A stretch of DNA of 51,151 nucleotides. It comes from Chloroflexi bacterium HGW-Chloroflexi-8. Its GTDB lineage: Bacteria > Chloroflexota > Anaerolineae > Anaerolineales > Anaerolineaceae. The notes beneath the pieces were generated by a model that was not told the DNA's origin, searched no databases, and was given only the letters and a program-made list of their open reading frames with translations. The DNA lies in the NCBI GenBank assembly GCA_002841995.1, contig PHBS01000005.1:1-51151 (forward strand). Reading direction: 5' to 3'. This document shows positions 18,782 through 27,353 of this stretch, in pieces. Each line of letters begins with the position of its first letter. Position 1 is the first letter of the stretch. Position numbers and translations under genes: made by a program.

Positions 18782-20074
18782 TTAATCAATCATGTTTTTG
18801 CAAACAATGTCTGCAAATTCGCTAGTTCCAACCCGGATCGATTGTTCAACAAACTGAGATAGATCCGGAGTGAGTTTCTTTTCTGCAATAGATCGCTCAA
18901 GTCCGTGAATTATGAGATTAGCTGCGCCTTCCCATCCGATGTATCTCAACATCATTTCTGCCGAAAGTATCAATGAAGATGGATTTGCCATATTCTTTCC
19001 GGCAATGGAAGGGGCTGTTCCATGGGTTGCTTCAAAAATTGCGATCCCTGTCTGATAATTTATATTTGCTCCTGGTGCAATACCAATTCCACCAACTTGG
19101 GCTGCCAGGGCATCGGAAAGGTAATCTCCATTTAAATTTGTCGTTACAAGAAGTTCAAATTCCTGCGGATATAGTAAAACCTGTTGAAATGCAGCATCTG
19201 TTATGATGTCATTAATCCAGATTTTTCCGGATTTAATGGCTTTCTCTTTTTCTTTGTTCGCAAACTCCTCACCAGAAGATTTTTGGGTTTTTTGCCATTG
19301 GCGTGATGTATATACCTTGGAGCCATATTTTTGTTCAGCGATATCATAACCCCATTGAAGAAATGCTCCTTCGGTAAATTTCATGATGTTCCCTTTATGG
19401 ACCAGGGTGATTACTTTTATATTTTCCTGGATGGCGTATTCAATTGCTGACTGGACTAATCGTTCACTTCCAGGTTTGGAAATTGGTTTAATTGCTAAAC
19501 CCACATCCTCCGTGAACCGAATTTTCTGAATTTCTTTCGGAAAGTGTTGTCCGAGTAATTCGATTAACAATCGTGATTCAGTAGAACCAGCAGCAAATTC
19601 AACACCACTATAAACATCTTCCGTGTTTTCCCGAAAAATGGTTATATTGACATTTTCGGGGTGGTGGACTGGTGCGGGAATTCCTTTAAACCAACGGACT
19701 GGTCGCAAGCAAACATACAAATCAAGGTCTTTTCTTAATGCAACATTGAGAGAACGGATACCACCGCCAACAGGAGTTGTTAAAGGGCCTTTAATCCCAA
19801 TAACATAATGTCGAAAATCAGCAAGCGTTTCATCTGGCAACCAAGTACCGGTTTCCTGAAAAGCTTTTTCACCCGCAAGAACTTTTTTCCAACGAATTGA
19901 TTTTTTCCCTTTATATGAAGCATTAACAGCGAAATTTACAACTTGTTCAGTGGCATTCCATACCTCATTCCCAATTCCATCTCCAGGGATAAAAGGTATC
20001 GTAGGGAAATCAGGTACCACCAGTTTGCCTTGAAAGAAAGTTATGATCTGCTCTTGAAAGGTATTTTTTATCAT
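18782..20074 (-). CDS. icd: Isocitrate dehydrogenase, predicted NAD-preferring
   Basis: 430 residues, prokaryotic IDH fold. Substrate residues match E. coli IDH: S108, N110, R114 and R124 (GGIRSLNVALRKDLDLYVCLR), R148 and Y155 (FRENTEDVYSG), and K227 (VHKGN). It oxidises isocitrate to 2-oxoglutarate and CO2. The five E. coli NADP-binding residues (K344, Y345, V351, Y391, R395) align without gaps to S356, I357, A363, P403 and Q407 here. Loss of K344/Y345 and the I/A pair is the pattern of NAD-dependent IDHs, so NAD+ is the likely cofactor; this is inferred from by-eye alignment. First gene of the icd-acnA operon, with GGATGG before the ATG. Confidence 0.94.
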   Translation of the reverse strand: MIKNTFQEQIITFFQGKLVVPDFPTIPFIPGDGIGNEVWNATEQVVNFAVNASYKGKKSIRWKKVLAGEKAFQETGTWLPDETLADFRHYVIGIKGPLTTPVGGGIRSLNVALRKDLDLYVCLRPVRWFKGIPAPVHHPENVNITIFRENTEDVYSGVEFAAGSTESRLLIELLGQHFPKEIQKIRFTEDVGLAIKPISKPGSERLVQSAIEYAIQENIKVITLVHKGNIMKFTEGAFLQWGYDIAEQKYGSKVYTSRQWQKTQKSSGEEFANKEKEKAIKSGKIWINDIITDAAFQQVLLYPQEFELLVTTNLNGDYLSDALAAQVGGIGIAPGANINYQTGIAIFEATHGTAPSIAGKNMANPSSLILSAEMMLRYIGWEGAANLIIHGLERSIAEKKLTPDLSQFVEQSIRVGTSEFADIVCKNMID

Positions 20075-20130
20075 GATTATCCATCCAAATCGTTTCTTAT
20101 AATGCTAACAAAATAAATCCATTTTGCTAC

Positions 20131-20159
20131 TTGACATAAAAGCATCTCGTCTCTATAAT
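20131..20159 (+). promoter_or_regulatory. Consensus sigma-70 promoter of the iclR-type gene
   Basis: TTGACA (20131-20136), a 17-nt spacer and TATAAT (20154-20159): a perfect consensus promoter. Transcription would start near 20166. This places the promoter inside any longer reading frame from the TTG at 20124 and therefore argues for the ATG at 20202. Confidence 0.85.
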
Positions 20160-20173
20160 CTTATAATATTCTT

Positions 20174-20186
20174 GGGACAGCGTCCC
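20174..20186. promoter_or_regulatory. Candidate autoregulatory operator
   Basis: The palindrome GGGAC-AGC-GTCCC lies 8 nt after the expected transcript start of the strong iclR-type promoter and 15 nt before its ATG. IclR-family regulators bind short palindromes, often at their own promoter, so bound protein here would block its own transcription. Confidence 0.5.
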
Positions 20187-20201
20187 GCTCAGTGGCACAA
20201 A

Positions 20202-20996
20202 ATGAAAATCGAAAAAATCCAGACCCTTGATCGTGCATTTCAAATACTTGATTGTTTTTCCCTTGAGGACTATGAATTGGGAGTCCGCGAAGTGGCTCGT
20301 ATAACAAACTTGCCATCAAGTGTGTGTGGTCGATTAATGGCTGGAATGAAAAATTGGGGTGTTTTGGTCCAAAATAATGTAACCAAAGCCTATTCAATTG
20401 GACCCAAACCTTTACGTTGGGCAGAGATATATTCAGCCAATCTTGATATCCGGAATGTTGCATTTCCATTCATAAACGAATTACTTTTACGTTCAAAAGA
20501 AACGATCAGTTTGTATATTTTGGACAATGATGAGAGATTGTGTATTGAGCGAATGGAAAGCGCTCAGAATGTCCGGATTGTTGCCCGAATCGGCAGGCGA
20601 TTACCACTATTCGCTGGTTCGGCTGGGAAAGTATTGCTTGCTTTCTTACCTTATCAAAGGCAAGAAGAAATTATTCAAAAAACTGAGTTCAAACCGTTTA
20701 CAGACCATACAATTACCGATCCGCAAGAATTAAGAAAAGAACTTAAAAAAATTATGAAACAGGGATACGCCTATAGTAATGGCGAATGGGTATCAGATGC
20801 GGCAGGTGTAGCAGCCCCAATTTTTGATCATAAAGGCAACGTGATTGCTGCAATTACGATCTCAGGCCCATCCAATCGTTTTACCCCTGATGCAGTCAAT
20901 ACTCACATACTAAATGTTCTTAAATTTGCCGAACTCATTTCTCACGAACTCGGTTACATCGGAACCGATTATCCACAACAAAACCAACATCAATAA
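20202..20996 (+). CDS. IclR-family transcriptional regulator of the TCA-cycle block
   Basis: 264 residues from the ATG at 20202. An N-terminal winged helix-turn-helix (about 5-65, including VREVARITNLPSSVCGRLM) is followed by the IclR effector-binding domain (about 80-250), with the typical RIGRRLPLFAGSAGKVLLAF and DAAGVAAPIFDHKGNVIAAITISGP regions. It lies between divergent icd-acnA and downstream citrate synthase, so it probably controls these genes in response to a TCA or glyoxylate metabolite. The TTG at 20124 would extend the frame but overlaps the promoter. No good Shine-Dalgarno precedes the ATG. Confidence 0.88.
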   Translation: MKIEKIQTLDRAFQILDCFSLEDYELGVREVARITNLPSSVCGRLMAGMKNWGVLVQNNVTKAYSIGPKPLRWAEIYSANLDIRNVAFPFINELLLRSKETISLYILDNDERLCIERMESAQNVRIVARIGRRLPLFAGSAGKVLLAFLPYQRQEEIIQKTEFKPFTDHTITDPQELRKELKKIMKQGYAYSNGEWVSDAAGVAAPIFDHKGNVIAAITISGPSNRFTPDAVNTHILNVLKFAELISHELGYIGTDYPQQNQHQ

Positions 20997-21098
20997 ATCC
21001 TAATGGTTGATTGATAAAATTTTCAGCCTCAATCTACTTTTTGAGGTCGAAAGAAATTTTTTCATTTTTTATTTGGAAAGTCAAAGGAGCAAACGACA

Positions 21099-22406
21099 AT
21101 GAAATTAATGGAAGAAAGAATTGAGGCTCAATTACCTGTGTGGCGGGAAAGGGTTAGCCGGTTACGAAATAACGGAGATTTTAAAGTTTGCGATGTAACC
21201 GTTTCACAAATCTACAGTGGTATTCGTGGTGTCCAAATTCAAGTGAGTGATATTTCTTATGTAGATCCCAACAAAGGGATTCTCATCCGTGGTCATACAA
21301 TCTCTGAACTATTGGATTTGCTACCAAAAGCAAAAGATTCACAAATGCCGTTGGCAGGTGGGCTATTTTTTCTGTTAATGTGTAATGAAATGCCTACCAA
21401 TGAAGAAGCAGAACTGGTTGAAGAAGAATGGCGGAAGCGTTGCCTCATCCCGACATATGTATTTAATTCAATTCGTAGAATGCCGGCCGATACCCACCCG
21501 ATGACCCTTCTTTCTATGGGAATAATGGCATTGCAAAGAGAGTCAGTTTTTTCGAAGCGATACGCAGAAGGAATGAATAAACAGGATTATTGGCGGTCAA
21601 ATCTTGAAGACGCCATCAACCTGACTGCAAAATTACCCGGTTTGGCTGCATTTATTTACAACCTGAAATATCAAGACGGAATTTATGTTCCTCCAAGTAC
21701 AAATCTGGATTGGAGTGCAAACTTTGGTCACATGATCGATCGGTTTAAAGACCAGGATTATTATGATGTTTGCCGTTTATTTTTTTTCCTGCATTCCGAC
21801 CATGAAGGAGCAAATGTAAGTGCACATACAACTCACCTGGTTAGCTCCGCCTTGTCTGATGTCTACTTATCCTGCGCTGCCGGTATGAATGGATTGGCTG
21901 GTCCATTACATGGGTTGGCAAATCAGGAATGTTTGAAATGGTTAATCGATGTCAGAGACCATTTTGGTGGACTTCCTGAACAATCTGCTTTAGAGACTTT
22001 TTTGAGAGAGCAAATTGGCAGAGGAGAACTAATTCCCGGATATGGTCATGCGGTATTACGAACTACAGATCCCCGATTTACAGCACAACTTGAATTTGCA
22101 AATGAAAATATAAAAAACGATGTGCTCATCCAATTGGTGGAATTGGTATATAAAACACTACCTCTTATCTTAAGAGAATCTGGCAAGATCAGTAATCCAT
22201 GGCCAAATGTTGACGCGATCAACGGTGCACTTCAATATCATTATGGCGTAACTCAATACGATTTCTATACAGTTCTTTTTGGGATTAGTAGAATTATGGG
22301 ATTGGTATCTCATATCGTGTGGGCGAGGGCATTGCTCAAACCTATTGAAAGACCAAAATCACTTACGACTGATATGCTGGAAGCGATGATAGCAGGAAAA
22401 AATTAG
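21099..22406 (+). CDS. gltA: Citrate synthase, eukaryotic (mitochondrial-like) type
   Basis: 435 residues. The catalytic residues are H271 (GPLHGLANQ), H317 (PGYGHAVLR) and D372 (NPWPNVDAINGA), equivalent to pig heart H274, H320 and D375. Long stretches (HSDHEGANVSAHTTHLV, MNGLAGPLHGLANQE, YTVLFGISR, ERPKSLTT) match the mitochondrial enzyme rather than the hexameric GltA of enterobacteria. It condenses acetyl-CoA with oxaloacetate. AAAGGAG lies 9 nt upstream of the ATG. A weak hairpin (CCTCAA/TTGAGG) lies between it and the IclR-type gene. The next gene follows after 19 nt. Confidence 0.95.
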   Translation: MKLMEERIEAQLPVWRERVSRLRNNGDFKVCDVTVSQIYSGIRGVQIQVSDISYVDPNKGILIRGHTISELLDLLPKAKDSQMPLAGGLFFLLMCNEMPTNEEAELVEEEWRKRCLIPTYVFNSIRRMPADTHPMTLLSMGIMALQRESVFSKRYAEGMNKQDYWRSNLEDAINLTAKLPGLAAFIYNLKYQDGIYVPPSTNLDWSANFGHMIDRFKDQDYYDVCRLFFFLHSDHEGANVSAHTTHLVSSALSDVYLSCAAGMNGLAGPLHGLANQECLKWLIDVRDHFGGLPEQSALETFLREQIGRGELIPGYGHAVLRTTDPRFTAQLEFANENIKNDVLIQLVELVYKTLPLILRESGKISNPWPNVDAINGALQYHYGVTQYDFYTVLFGISRIMGLVSHIVWARALLKPIERPKSLTTDMLEAMIAGKN

Positions 22407-22425
22407 ATCAATGGAGTAATTCAAA

Positions 22426-24189
22426 ATGGAAAACGGCTCTTATCAATTTTATGGGGATAAATTGGTCATTCGAATACGAAACCGTGTTTGTGATACGGTG
22501 GATGAATTAATTTCAAGCGAAATTTTTATGGATCTATTGTCCAAATATGTTCGCAGACTTTTTCGACAGCAATCCAGGTTGTTGCGTGTCTTCACCAATG
22601 AAGAACAAGTTACTACCGAAGAACTAAAAACGATGCAAAAGACTTTAGTCATGTTATCGAAACTGCCTGCGGATCAAGCAAAACTACTTGTCCCGGGATG
22701 TGAAACTTTTTTTGAAGATATCGAATTGTTAAGTGACTTTGTGGAACAGCTTTATAACTTCTGGCGTGGACTGCATCGCCTGATTATATGTGACTCGATT
22801 GGTGATCGCCTGGATAAGCGCCCTTACCGCACTTTCAATGATACTGTCGAAAGGCTCATGCATGTTGTTCGGTCAGCACAACGGGACATTCTTGAAAATA
22901 TTACTGGTGACCACCCTAGGGTTTACCGCCAAGTCAGTGCAGGAGCCGAAATGGCGGCAATCGCATTACCTGAGAAAATCCCATACCCTACTTCACTATA
23001 TGAAGAGTTGAATAAAATCCTGGTGGCCAGGCAGGTATTAATTTATCCACCCATGATCTATAACTCTGCAACGAATAAACGGAGCGGTACATTTACGCGT
23101 GTAAATTACAATCCTCTTGAAGGCTTGGAAATTAATCCAAAGGAATGGTTGTGTTACCCCGCAAAAGTAGGGTCACTCGTAATTAATGTTTATTTTTCAA
23201 TGACATTTTTCGAAATGGGTTTTTCTTTAAGTAACCTGTTTGAATTAGCCGAAGATGAAGACTTAAAACGTAAACCGGATGCAATTTTTCTGTTTGGAAT
23301 TCCGAGCACGGCAGAAAGTGCTGTACAGGAACAAGACACAATATTTTATGATGACGAAGAAAATGATCTATTAGTCGGTTCTGTCCCCTTTCGAAAGGAA
23401 TATAGCTATTTTGGGTACCTCAAGAAGATGATATTAACTTTGCATAATATTAAAATGATGAAACTGGGCAGAATGCCTTTCCATGGTGCCATGTTTCACA
23501 TCGTTTTACGCAATGCAGGTAGTTCAAATGTAATCTTAATTGGGGATAGTGGTGCAGGAAAATCCGAGACTTTAGAAGCATTGCGCGGAATTATTGAAGA
23601 TCAGGTGGAAGAATTAACGATTGTTGCTGATGATATGGGATCAATTGAACTCACCCCAGAAGGCAATGTGATTGGTTATGGAACGGAAATTGGTGCCTTT
23701 GTACGTTTGGACGATCTTCAAAAGGGTTATGCTCTCGGACAAATTGACCGCACTATCATCATGAATCCAGACCAGGTGAATGCCAGAGTTGTTATACCTG
23801 TTACGAAATATAAAAATGTAATTCGCGGTTTCGATGTTGATTTTATTTTATATGCAAATAATTATGACTCTGTCGATGAAGATCATCCCGTGATTGAACA
23901 ATTCAATCATTCCGAAATGGCGTTGGACGTATTTCGTTCTGGAGCTGTCATGAGTAAAGGAACAACAACCACAACCGGCCTGACACATTCTTATTTTGCC
24001 AACATATTTGGCCCACCGCAATATCGAAATTTGCATGAAGAAATTGCCCAAAAGTATTTCAACCAGTTTTTCCAAAGAGGAATATTTGTAGGTGAAATGA
24101 GGACACAACTTGGTATTTCTGGTAAGGAATACTCCGGTCCAGAAGAATCAGCCCGAGCATTACTTAATATGTTGCTTAAAAAAGAATAG
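22426..24189 (+). CDS. HPr-kinase/PEPCK-superfamily P-loop protein of unknown substrate
   Basis: 587 residues. The C-terminal half has an HprK-like core: HG at about 353-354 (PFHGAMFHI), the P-loop GDSGAGKSE at 373-381, then VADDMG at 400-405, the same order as in HPr kinase (x-HG..., GxSGxGKSE, VADD). HPr kinase and ATP-type PEP carboxykinase share this fold. Lys380 should bind phosphate, and D402/D403 the metal and catalytic base. The N-terminal half (1-340) has no domain I recognise. The gene lies 19 nt after citrate synthase with GGAG 8 nt before the ATG, so it is co-transcribed with it. It may be a PEPCK-like enzyme or a protein/metabolite kinase linked to central carbon flow; no HPr gene is visible. 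Confidence 0.7.
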   Translation: MENGSYQFYGDKLVIRIRNRVCDTVDELISSEIFMDLLSKYVRRLFRQQSRLLRVFTNEEQVTTEELKTMQKTLVMLSKLPADQAKLLVPGCETFFEDIELLSDFVEQLYNFWRGLHRLIICDSIGDRLDKRPYRTFNDTVERLMHVVRSAQRDILENITGDHPRVYRQVSAGAEMAAIALPEKIPYPTSLYEELNKILVARQVLIYPPMIYNSATNKRSGTFTRVNYNPLEGLEINPKEWLCYPAKVGSLVINVYFSMTFFEMGFSLSNLFELAEDEDLKRKPDAIFLFGIPSTAESAVQEQDTIFYDDEENDLLVGSVPFRKEYSYFGYLKKMILTLHNIKMMKLGRMPFHGAMFHIVLRNAGSSNVILIGDSGAGKSETLEALRGIIEDQVEELTIVADDMGSIELTPEGNVIGYGTEIGAFVRLDDLQKGYALGQIDRTIIMNPDQVNARVVIPVTKYKNVIRGFDVDFILYANNYDSVDEDHPVIEQFNHSEMALDVFRSGAVMSKGTTTTTGLTHSYFANIFGPPQYRNLHEEIAQKYFNQFFQRGIFVGEMRTQLGISGKEYSGPEESARALLNMLLKKE

Positions 24190-24244
24190 GAAGAAATACC
24201 ATCTTCAAATTTTTGAAAAAGAATATTTGGATTTCCAAAAGCGA

Positions 24245-25384
24245 CTACGGATATGTTGTTTCACCAAGGGTAATATCAGTCTGCATGGAATCGTTGCCGC
24301 GGAAAAAGGTGATTGCAATTGTTTCATTCGGCTTGAAATGAAATAGAACATTAATGAAAGAATTCTTTTCATTAATTTCTTCATCACCCAGTTTTGTGAT
24401 AATGTCTCCAACTCTTAAACCAGCTTGTTGAGCAGGGCTATTGTTTCCAATTTCGGTTAAATAAATTCCATAATCTGAAGGTAATTGATATCTGGCTGCA
24501 ATTCTAGGGGTAATGCTCTCATAATTTGCTCCAAAGTATGGTCTGGCAAAAAAACCTGACTGGATGATTTGATTACTGATCATTTGAGCAGTATTGGAAG
24601 GAATGGCGAAGCCTAAAGCTTCTGCAGTTGTTGATGAACTTCCTCCCCGCACGACCATCGTATTAATGCCGATAATTTCCCCAGCCAAATTGACTAAAGG
24701 ACCACCGGAGTTTCCTGCGTTAATGGCAGCATCAGTCTGGATAAGATCTTCCATCGTGTAACCATTTCCAGTATCCAGTGAACGGCCTGTAGCACTGATT
24801 ACTCCGACTGTCACTGAATTACGGAATGTGCCGAGCGGAGACCCAATTGCTATCACAGTCTCTCCCGGTTGCATGAGTTCCGAATTACCAATGACCGCCA
24901 CTCCGGGTACATCACCTTCAATTTTTAAGATTGCTAAATCGGCATATACGTCTGTGCTAACTAACCTGGCTTCTTTTTCAGTGCCGTCATTAAAGAAAAC
25001 GGAAATGGTTTTAGTATCCTGAATCACATGATTGTTGGTAATAATATAACCATCCCTGGAGATAATTACACCGCTTCCACTTACTTCCTGGTCAGAAGTT
25101 GTCCCAAAGAATGTTTGCATACCGCTGATCGTTCCAACAACCGTTACGACAGCGGGCTCAACTTTATTGACCACATCGGTTATTGTAGTTTGAATGTCTG
25201 TATTGCTGATGATGATTGAAGATGGCGTAGGAGTAGCAATTACTTCATTAAGGACTGTAGTTTGAGTTTTTTGATTTCCAATATAATTTACAGTTAAAAT
25301 AACCCCGGTCACAGCACCGAAGATTGAACTTGTAAAAGCGACAAGTATAATCAATAAAAAGGCAAGAAGTTTCTTAGGATTCAT
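24245..25384 (-). CDS. Membrane-anchored HtrA/DegP-type serine protease with PDZ domain
   Basis: 379 residues. An N-terminal membrane anchor spans about 6-33, with a linker to about 75. The trypsin-like domain has the triad H119 (TNNHVI), D149 (YADLAIL) and S226 (NAGNSGGPL). One PDZ domain (about 280-372) ends the protein. It degrades or refolds damaged extracytoplasmic proteins. The start has AAGGA 6 nt upstream. It is divergent from the M23 lipoprotein gene, across a 142-nt region holding two near-identical palindromes. Confidence 0.93.
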   Translation of the reverse strand: MNPKKLLAFLLIILVAFTSSIFGAVTGVILTVNYIGNQKTQTTVLNEVIATPTPSSIIISNTDIQTTITDVVNKVEPAVVTVVGTISGMQTFFGTTSDQEVSGSGVIISRDGYIITNNHVIQDTKTISVFFNDGTEKEARLVSTDVYADLAILKIEGDVPGVAVIGNSELMQPGETVIAIGSPLGTFRNSVTVGVISATGRSLDTGNGYTMEDLIQTDAAINAGNSGGPLVNLAGEIIGINTMVVRGGSSSTTAEALGFAIPSNTAQMISNQIIQSGFFARPYFGANYESITPRIAARYQLPSDYGIYLTEIGNNSPAQQAGLRVGDIITKLGDEEINEKNSFINVLFHFKPNETIAITFFRGNDSMQTDITLGETTYP

Positions 25385-25456
25385 TCGTTTTCCTTGATTT
25401 TTTTATGAGTATATCGCGAAATAATTAGAAATTTGTTTATGTATGGTATATTTTCA

Positions 25457-25498
25457 CAAAATATTTTGCTAGATGAAAAGATTTGCGAAAATATTTTG
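25457..25498. repeat. Two near-identical palindromes 30 bp apart in the htrA/M23 divergent promoter region
   Basis: CAAAATATTTTG (25457-25468) is a perfect palindrome. GAAAATATTTTG (25487-25498) repeats 11 of 12 bases. Their centres are 30 bp apart, close to three helical turns, on the same face of the DNA. This is consistent with a cooperative regulator controlling the divergent protease and cell-wall hydrolase genes. Confidence 0.55.
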
Positions 25499-25526
25499 TA
25501 ACTTTTTGGATTGATATAACGGAAAT

Positions 25527-26399
25527 ATGCAAAAGATAATCATTTGTGGAACCCTATTGATAATTTTACTTACTACTTGTACTTCAAAGCCTCAAATCGA
25601 GTTGAGTAAGCCTCAAATGACACCTACTTTGGAAGAAATGACTGACGCATTAACAACTCAACTCGAGCCAAAAGTACCCATCCCAACAATTGTTATTACC
25701 AAACCGATACCCACGCTCATTCCTGTTGTTTTGCCAGAGAAATCAAAAATTTCCTCACCTTTAGAAGATAAAGATTTGAGTGAACTAGCAAGTATGATTT
25801 CAAACCCATATCGTCCGCCAGAGGTTGGATCGGATGATCCCCACCAGGGTGTCGACTTTAGTGATGTTGATAAAGAATCAAAAGTGGCGTATCCAGGTCG
25901 CGAAGTGAAAGCGATGATTGATGGTGAAGTAATTGGAATTATGCAGGATCGGTTCCCTTATGGAAATGCAATTTTGATTAAAACAAACGTGGTTTCTTTA
26001 CCAAAAAACTGGCGTGTTTATTTGGAATCATTGGAAATACCCGGCCTCTGGAATAAGAATACTTCCCTAACTTGTCCAGAAGGTTGGAATGATGCTCCAG
26101 AAAATCAAAACAGTCTTTCTTTGTATATACTTTATGCACATATGAGAGATCCAATCGATATAGAGTTGGGGCAAAAATTATTCTCAGGGGACAAACTTGG
26201 TGTGGTAGGAATGAGTGGCAATGCATTGGCTCCCCATCTCCATCTCGAAATGAGATATGGCTTCGATGTAGAATCTTTTGGTAGCATGTCACATTATGAT
26301 GTCACAGCCACACAAGAAGAGATGTCTAATTATTGTCGCTGGCGAGTGAGTGGGTGGTTTAAGTTAATCGATCCGATAACCATATTGTCAATTGATTAA
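25527..26399 (+). CDS. M23-family (LytM-type) peptidase lipoprotein
   Basis: 290 residues. A lipoprotein signal ends in LLTTC with Cys18. A Pro/Thr-rich linker follows to about residue 90, then an M23/LytM domain. Zinc-site motifs are visible: H106-x3-D110 (PHQGVD), H205 (YAHMRD) and H237/H239 (HLHLE). It likely cleaves peptide cross-links of peptidoglycan at the cell surface. An insertion around 155-195 separates the domain parts. It starts 8 nt after a weak GGA. Its stop overlaps the stop of the convergent M15-like gene by 4 nt. Confidence 0.85.
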   Translation: MQKIIICGTLLIILLTTCTSKPQIELSKPQMTPTLEEMTDALTTQLEPKVPIPTIVITKPIPTLIPVVLPEKSKISSPLEDKDLSELASMISNPYRPPEVGSDDPHQGVDFSDVDKESKVAYPGREVKAMIDGEVIGIMQDRFPYGNAILIKTNVVSLPKNWRVYLESLEIPGLWNKNTSLTCPEGWNDAPENQNSLSLYILYAHMRDPIDIELGQKLFSGDKLGVVGMSGNALAPHLHLEMRYGFDVESFGSMSHYDVTATQEEMSNYCRWRVSGWFKLIDPITILSID

Positions 26400-27208
26400 G
26401 GAATGGCCTCGCGTAAGTCGGTATAGCCTTGTTCAATCATCCATTTGCAGAGAATCGGGCCACCGTATTCATCTGGAATTGGTGCGACTCCTTCAGGTTG
26501 GGGTAAACCATTGAAACCCCGGAAGTATCCAAAAACACCATTTAACTGCTCATAAGCGGCCGAAGACAAATCCCGATCTCCAATTGCAATGGCATGAATA
26601 TGGATAGGAGAACCTGGATATAACTCATCGAAGCCACGGAGCCATGCTGCGAAGCCTGCGGTTCTTAAGGCATGAACCAAAGGCTCAATATCATCATACA
26701 GAACTTGATAGGTTCCGTATTGGATAACAGATAAATCCACAGCACCTCCCCCGGAATGGGTCCCAAAACTTGCAGATACTTCGTTTGAATAAGATCCTTG
26801 AGTGAGATGATACCCGGTCAAATCAATCTCTCCTCCATACAATTCTTGAGCTTGTACCAGCATGTCATAAGTTCTCTGGTTAATTAACATTCCATTTATG
26901 TAGACCAATGTGTAATCTTTGGAGGGTTCAAGGCAACCTTCAGGTTGTTGAAAAGTAGGTTCTGGCTGAGGTGTGAGGGTAGGAATAAGGATTGGAATTT
27001 TTGTTGGTAAATTCGTAGGTGTAAGAGTTTTTGTTGAAGACGTAATAGGTGTTAATGAGGATTTGATTGGTGTAATCGTTGGAACAGGTAGCTTATGGTT
27101 TTGGCAATTGGATAAAAGGATCACAATTGTGAGTAAAAACAAGTTTCTCCAAATTCTGTTCTTCTCAGTTTTTCTGAGTAGAAGTAGTAAACTGGCCATT
27201 TTATCCAT
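26396..27208 (-). CDS. M15-like (D,D-/L,D-carboxypeptidase fold) zinc peptidase lipoprotein
   Basis: 270 residues. A hydrophobic signal ends in the lipobox LLSNC (Cys35), followed by a Thr/Pro-rich linker (about 38-85). The catalytic domain has H151-x6-D158 (THSGGGAVDLS) and H203-x-H205 (PIHIHAI), which match the SxHxxGxAxD and HxH zinc motifs of the VanY/DacB M15 group. It is probably a peptidoglycan carboxypeptidase, with lower certainty because Glu before the final His pair is not obvious. It is convergent with the M23 lipoprotein. The start could be residue 1 or Met4; no ribosome site is evident. Confidence 0.72.
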   Translation of the reverse strand: MDKMASLLLLLRKTEKNRIWRNLFLLTIVILLSNCQNHKLPVPTITPIKSSLTPITSSTKTLTPTNLPTKIPILIPTLTPQPEPTFQQPEGCLEPSKDYTLVYINGMLINQRTYDMLVQAQELYGGEIDLTGYHLTQGSYSNEVSASFGTHSGGGAVDLSVIQYGTYQVLYDDIEPLVHALRTAGFAAWLRGFDELYPGSPIHIHAIAIGDRDLSSAAYEQLNGVFGYFRGFNGLPQPEGVAPIPDEYGGPILCKWMIEQGYTDLREAIP

Positions 27209-27353
27209 TGGTCTCGTGTTTTTCTGTTTTTCAATGCGATATTAATTTCTTTTATCGGTACCAGGATTAAATCCTTTGAGGATTTATAAAATTTTATTTA
27301 TTAGATGATGTAAAAATTACCCATTCTCTCAATTTGATTGAATAGTTTTAATT

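Noticed and set aside
20124-20202. TTG start giving a longer IclR-family protein
   Set aside because: It lies inside the consensus promoter, upstream of the expected transcript start.
27268-27286. Hairpin TAAATCC/GGATTTA near the MFS gene end
   Set aside because: It has no T-run on the minus strand; too weak to call a terminator.
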